Shown: piece by piece, positions 49,823 through 51,495 of the stretch
Position numbering within the stretch: position 1 is the first letter of the stretch
How the letters are laid out: the number at the start of each line of letters is the position of its first letter
Source: an uncultured Alphaproteobacteria bacterium
GTDB lineage: Bacteria > Pseudomonadota > Alphaproteobacteria > RF32 > CAG-239
Reading direction: 5' to 3'
Assembly (NCBI GenBank): GCA_944391315.1
Contig: CALXTD010000010.1
Coordinates: 1 to 51,495 of the forward strand
DNA: 51,495 bases
The notes under the pieces: model-generated
What the model saw: only the letters and a program-made list of their open reading frames with translations
Databases searched by the model: none
Told to the model about the DNA's origin: nothing
Position numbers and translations under genes: made by a program

Positions 49823-51220
49823 ATGGAAAATCAGGAACTAAAAAAACTCTGGCTCAAAAATTTTTCAACCGTACCTGAAACTTTGAAAAGAATGAAAGAA
49901 GTCGGAGCTGTAGCCACCGCGTTTAATACAAATATTGACGCCGTTCTTAAGGTCAGCGGCAAAAAAATCGTAGAGTTAGCAAAACAACTCGGACTTGGGT
50001 TAAAAGAACTTGAAGACATCAAACAAACCAAACTTGAACAACCATCTGATGTTTTGAAAGGGCTTTTCAAATGTTTCAAAAATGGCATTGCCGAAGAATG
50101 GTTAACCGAAGACACTTTAGTTTATGACTGGATGGTCGAAAACTTAGGTTATGACCGCCTCCAAATGGGAGGACAAGGCGGCATTGTAGCAAATGCTTTG
50201 GCCGTTACCGGCGTCCAAAAAGTTTATGCCCACACCAATTCTTTGCCCAAACTTCAAGCAGAACAGTTTTTAAAAAGAGAAAACCTGATGTCCTTTGACC
50301 ATGAAGGCAAAGAAAAACCGGCTTACAGCATTAACCGCGAAGTTGATATTCCGTTGATTCACTGGATTCTCGAATTTGATAAAAACGACAGCGTCGAACT
50401 TGATGGAAAAACCTTCACTTGTCCGAAGTCAAACCGCTTTATTGCAACTTATGACCCGCTCAATTTGCATTTAGTCATGGACGAACACTTCGTAAACAAT
50501 ATGGCCAAGAAAAAAATTGATTACATTGTCTTATCCGGATTCCATGCTTTGACCGAAAAAAATAACGGCGTCAAATTGCAAGATGATGCTCTTCCGATTA
50601 TCAAAGGCTGGAAAGACAACGGTGACTTAATTCACCTTGAAATTGCATCAACCCAAGACATTGCCGTCAGAAAAGCAATTATTAAAAAGATTGCTCCGAT
50701 TGTCGATTCTGTTGGCGTTAATGAGCGAGAAGCAATTGACATTCTTGAAGTCATCGGCTATGAGGACTTAGCAGAAAAATGTAACAAAGACACTCATAGT
50801 GTTAATATGTTTGAAGCAATATTAAACATCAAAAAACACATCAAAACACCGCGCATTCAGTTGCACATGTTTGGTTTATACATCACCATTCAAGACAAAG
50901 GTTATAAGGTTAAACCGGAAGAAAACTTAAGAGGCATGATGTTAGCTGCCACGGTTGCTGCCGGAAAGGCCGGAACCGGAAATATCAATGAGGAAAAGAA
51001 CCTTCTTTGGGCACAAGGACAAGAAGTATCGGATATCGGCTTAAATGAGTTGCGTGACCTGTCAGAGCATATTAAAAAGCCTGAACTATTAAGCCACGGC
51101 ATTGCAGAATTTGATGGCTTTGACATCATCGCCATTCCAACAATTTTGGTAGAAAAACCGGTAACTTTGGTCGGTATGGGCGATACCATTTCATCAATAT
51201 CACTGGTCGGTGCCAGATAA
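49823..51220 (+). CDS. ADP-dependent glucokinase/phosphofructokinase family protein
   Basis: Ribokinase-superfamily sugar kinase of the ADP-dependent type, known chiefly from euryarchaeal glycolysis and animal ADPGK; these phosphorylate glucose or fructose 6-phosphate with ADP. The 465-residue length fits (about 450-490). Motifs: NTNIDAVLKV near the start, RLQMGGQGGIVANALA (GG-x-GG-x-AN), the metal-binding NxxE in VGVNEREA, and the catalytic GxGD in VGMGDTISSISL (about 450). Glucose versus fructose 6-phosphate cannot be decided. Start 49823 has AAGGAT upstream and excludes a 17-residue extension overlapping the Mic60 gene. Terminator at 51238. Confidence 0.85.
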   Translation: MENQELKKLWLKNFSTVPETLKRMKEVGAVATAFNTNIDAVLKVSGKKIVELAKQLGLGLKELEDIKQTKLEQPSDVLKGLFKCFKNGIAEEWLTEDTLVYDWMVENLGYDRLQMGGQGGIVANALAVTGVQKVYAHTNSLPKLQAEQFLKRENLMSFDHEGKEKPAYSINREVDIPLIHWILEFDKNDSVELDGKTFTCPKSNRFIATYDPLNLHLVMDEHFVNNMAKKKIDYIVLSGFHALTEKNNGVKLQDDALPIIKGWKDNGDLIHLEIASTQDIAVRKAIIKKIAPIVDSVGVNEREAIDILEVIGYEDLAEKCNKDTHSVNMFEAILNIKKHIKTPRIQLHMFGLYITIQDKGYKVKPEENLRGMMLAATVAAGKAGTGNINEEKNLLWAQGQEVSDIGLNELRDLSEHIKKPELLSHGIAEFDGFDIIAIPTILVEKPVTLVGMGDTISSISLVGAR

Positions 51221-51237
51221 AACAATTTTATCACCTT

Positions 51238-51268
51238 AAAGAGCGTTGTTGCAAAACACGCTCTTTTT
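51238..51268 (+). terminator. Terminator of the ADP-dependent kinase gene
   Basis: AAAGAGCGT (51238-51246) pairs with ACGCTCTTT (51258-51266), with an inner GTT/AAC helix, followed by a T run to 51272. Confidence 0.88.
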
Positions 51269-51304
51269 TTTTCGTCACTCTCCCATTTTTCTTTAAAATG
51301 TCTG

Positions 51305-51333
51305 TTGCAAGTAAACCAAATTTATGCTATATT
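51305..51333 (+). promoter_or_regulatory. Candidate promoter of the partial gene at the right end
   Basis: TTGCAA (51305-51310), 17-nt spacer, TATATT (51328-51333), 35 nt before the start codon. Confidence 0.55.
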
Positions 51334-51367
51334 AGATTCGTGAAGACAAGCTAAGAAAGGTGATATT

Positions 51368-51495
51368 ATGTTGAATACGCGGAATTATGCGGTTTTGACC
51401 GTAATGCTGTCGGCGGCAGGATTGTTGCCGATGAGCGCAATGGCAAATATTTCTTTTACCGAGGGTGGAGAACGACTTATCAACACACTTCACAC
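51368..51495 (+). CDS. Secreted protein, N-terminal fragment only
   Basis: Open to the window end (42 codons). The translation starts MLNTRNYAVLTVMLSAAG and continues LLPMSAMA-N, a clear signal peptide with cleavage after AMA at about residue 24. AAAGGTGAT precedes the ATG. Too little remains to name the protein; it is exported. Confidence 0.65.
   Translation, partial: MLNTRNYAVLTVMLSAAGLLPMSAMANISFTEGGERLINTLH

Noticed and set aside
1-51495. tRNA or rRNA genes
   Set aside because: No tRNA T-loop/acceptor combination or rRNA segment was found by eye on either strand.

Overview
The window looks like chromosomal DNA from a low-GC alphaproteobacterium. Lineage markers are the AddAB recombination nuclease pair, a Mic60/mitofilin-type membrane protein beside tsaD, an IF2/NusA/YlxR/RimP operon, HslVU, and the LptD/LptF/LptG lipopolysaccharide export proteins of a Gram-negative envelope. 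AT-rich spacers, ADP-dependent sugar kinase, glycogen synthase and HemW would suit an uncultured gut or host-associated alphaproteobacterium. That placement is inference from gene content; no rRNA or tRNA is present to fix it.

Layout. 1-5.4 kb (minus): rbfA with its own promoter and terminator, then an operon of a small lipoprotein, the ComM-type AAA ATPase and a 969-residue secreted protein whose C-terminal trypsin-like fold has lost its catalytic residues. 5.6-6.8 kb (plus): rpsF-rpsR-rplI. 6.8-8.4 kb: two paralogous hypothetical genes and a 466-bp repeat-rich spacer. 8.4-13.7 kb (minus): rimP-nusA-ylxR-infB behind a possible leader attenuator. 13.8-19.2 kb: a third paralogue, lptG, cysK, a Sel1-repeat protein, a NUDIX protein, gmk and yicC. 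19.3-24.4 kb: an SDR, an AmpG-like permease, hslV-hslU-hemW. 24.4-35.5 kb (minus): a small HTH protein, trxA, addB-addA, a fourth paralogue, and glgA-rph-rdgB. 35.6-38.6 kb: grpE and ftsK, convergent. 38.7-46 kb (plus): fabD-fabG and lptF-lptD-surA-rsmA. 46-51.5 kb: a protein with an ACP-like C-terminus lacking the carrier serine, nth-tsaD, a Mic60 homologue, an ADP-dependent sugar kinase, and the start of a secreted protein.

Most genes are housekeeping: translation factors, envelope biogenesis, DNA repair, proteostasis, fatty-acid and glycogen synthesis. The accessory layer is a set of four small genes (6777-7319, 7436-7972, 13823-14251, 31662-32009). They seem to be diverged members of one unnamed family. 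Each sits alone between conserved genes, with its own TTGAC promoter 67-79 nt upstream of the start, an A/T-rich leader without a Shine-Dalgarno sequence, and a hairpin terminator. This is the best candidate for an undescribed system here.

Promoters of the form TTGAC(A/T)-N16-18-TAnnnT recur and are listed where they decide a start or define a unit. All functional calls are from reading motifs by eye; no database search was possible.
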